Shown here one piece after another: positions 5,429 through 6,044 of a stretch of 6,044 bases of DNA. The stretch comes from Candidatus Solincola jinzensis. Its GTDB lineage: Bacteria; Actinomycetota; Geothermincolia; Geothermincolales; RBG-13-55-18. The notes beneath the pieces were generated by a model, which was given only the letters and a program-made list of their open reading frames with translations, was not told where the DNA came from and made no database searches. The stretch spans positions 1-6,044 of the forward strand of contig JACVJG010000204.1 in NCBI GenBank assembly GCA_015711875.1. Reading direction: 5' to 3'. Numbering within the stretch: the stretch's first letter is position 1; each line of letters starts with the position of its first letter. A program made the translations under genes and the position numbers.

Positions 5429-6044
5429 TCAGCGTCCCACGCCCTCGTAGTTGAAGCCGAGACGGCGTATGGAAAGAGGCTCCAGGCAGTTCCTGGTGTC
5501 GAGGATCTCGCGGCCTTTCATCACCTCGCCCACGCGCCGGAAATCCTGGAGCTTGAACTCGTCCCAGTCGGTGAGGATGAGCAGCAGGTCCGCGCCCTCC
5601 GCGGCCTCCAGGGCGCTGGCGGCGCAATCCAACCCGGGCATGGCCTCGCGCGCGTTCTCCATGGCCTGGGGGTCGTAGGCTTTGACCTCCGCGCCTCCCT
5701 CCAGTAGCATGCGGATTATCTCCAGGGCCGGGGAGTCCCTCACGTCGTCGGTGTTGGCCTTGAAGGCCAGGCCCCAGGCCGCTATGCGTTTTCCCCGCAA
5801 TCCCCCCAGGCGTCGCTCCGCCTTCCTGGCCATGAGCTCCATCTGCTCGCGGTTCACCTGCATGACCCCCTCCAGGAGGTAGAAACTGTAACCGGAGCGC
5901 CGGGCGATGTCGATCAGAGCCTGGCAGTCCTTGGGAAAACAGGAGCCCCCGAAGCCCGGACCGGAGCGCAGGAACTCGAACCCGATACGGCGGTCATAGC
6001 CCATGCCCATGGCCACTTCCTTGACGTCGGCGTCCACCGCCTCG
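5429..6044 (-). CDS. ugd: UDP-glucose 6-dehydrogenase family, C-terminal part (5' end beyond the window)
   Basis: This enzyme family oxidises UDP-glucose twice with NAD+ to UDP-glucuronate in the cytoplasm, supplying acidic sugar for surface polysaccharides. About 205 residues are visible, ending in TGA at 5431-5429. They begin in the middle of the protein with E-A-V-D-A-D-V-K-E-V-A, the helix before the active site. The catalytic loop GPGFGGSCFPKD is intact, its Cys encoded at 5939-5941 and Lys three residues later. It is followed by the dimer-forming helices, then the C-terminal UDP-binding Rossmann domain opening with KRIAAWGLAFKANTDDVRDSPA. Full members are about 430-450 residues, so roughly half is missing off the right edge. 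The GTG at 6037 is an internal valine, not a start. GDP-mannose or UDP-ManNAc dehydrogenases are related alternatives, but the F-K-x-N-T-D-D-x-R-x-S-P-A motif fits UDP-glucose dehydrogenase best. It points away from the right-hand neighbourhood toward the glycosyltransferases. Confidence 0.93.
   Translation of the reverse strand, partial: EAVDADVKEVAMGMGYDRRIGFEFLRSGPGFGGSCFPKDCQALIDIARRSGYSFYLLEGVMQVNREQMELMARKAERRLGGLRGKRIAAWGLAFKANTDDVRDSPALEIIRMLLEGGAEVKAYDPQAMENAREAMPGLDCAASALEAAEGADLLLILTDWDEFKLQDFRRVGEVMKGREILDTRNCLEPLSIRRLGFNYEGVGR

Overview
This 6,044-bp window is GC-rich and uses many AGG arginine codons. It looks like part of a surface- or exopolysaccharide gene cluster from a high-GC bacterium. 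The secreted repeat type in the central gene (W-[FY]-F-A-E-G ... L-C-L-Q-N-P ... A-E-R-P-M-Y-F-N-Y ... G-G-H) is one I associate with deep-branching Actinomycetota and related uncultured lineages. That placement is from memory, and no rRNA or marker gene is present to confirm it.

Layout, left to right: (1) 3-1307 (+), the 3' part of a GT-B (GT4-type) glycosyltransferase preceded by the tail of a probable beta-sandwich domain, cut by the left window edge. (2) 1308-1488, a leader region with a good sigma70-like promoter (TTGAAG, 16-bp spacer, TATAAT), a possible 14-codon leader ORF and a strong ribosome binding site. (3) 1489-3606 (+), a secreted clan GH-A (GH39-like) glycoside hydrolase whose TIM barrel is interrupted by three tandem ~105-residue repeats. 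(4) 3607-3984, mostly non-coding, with a hairpin after the hydrolase gene and a short ORF that may be the stub of a GT2 glycosyltransferase, overlapping the next start codon. (5) 3985-5097 (+), a complete GT4 glycosyltransferase resembling the MtfB/WbaZ mannosyltransferase group. (6) 5098-5428, a convergent intergenic region without a clear gene. (7) 5429-6044 (-), the C-terminal part of a UDP-glucose 6-dehydrogenase-type enzyme, cut by the right edge.

Together these fit glycan building: nucleotide-sugar supply (UDP-glucuronate from the dehydrogenase), transfer of sugars to a carrier or chain (the two glycosyltransferases), and an exported glycosidase that could trim or release the polymer, as PslG does in the Psl cluster of Pseudomonas. 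The strongest novelty is the nested architecture of the hydrolase. The acid/base Glu177 and nucleophile Glu614 are 437 residues apart. Removing the repeat block brings them to about 121, close to the spacing in ordinary GH39 enzymes.
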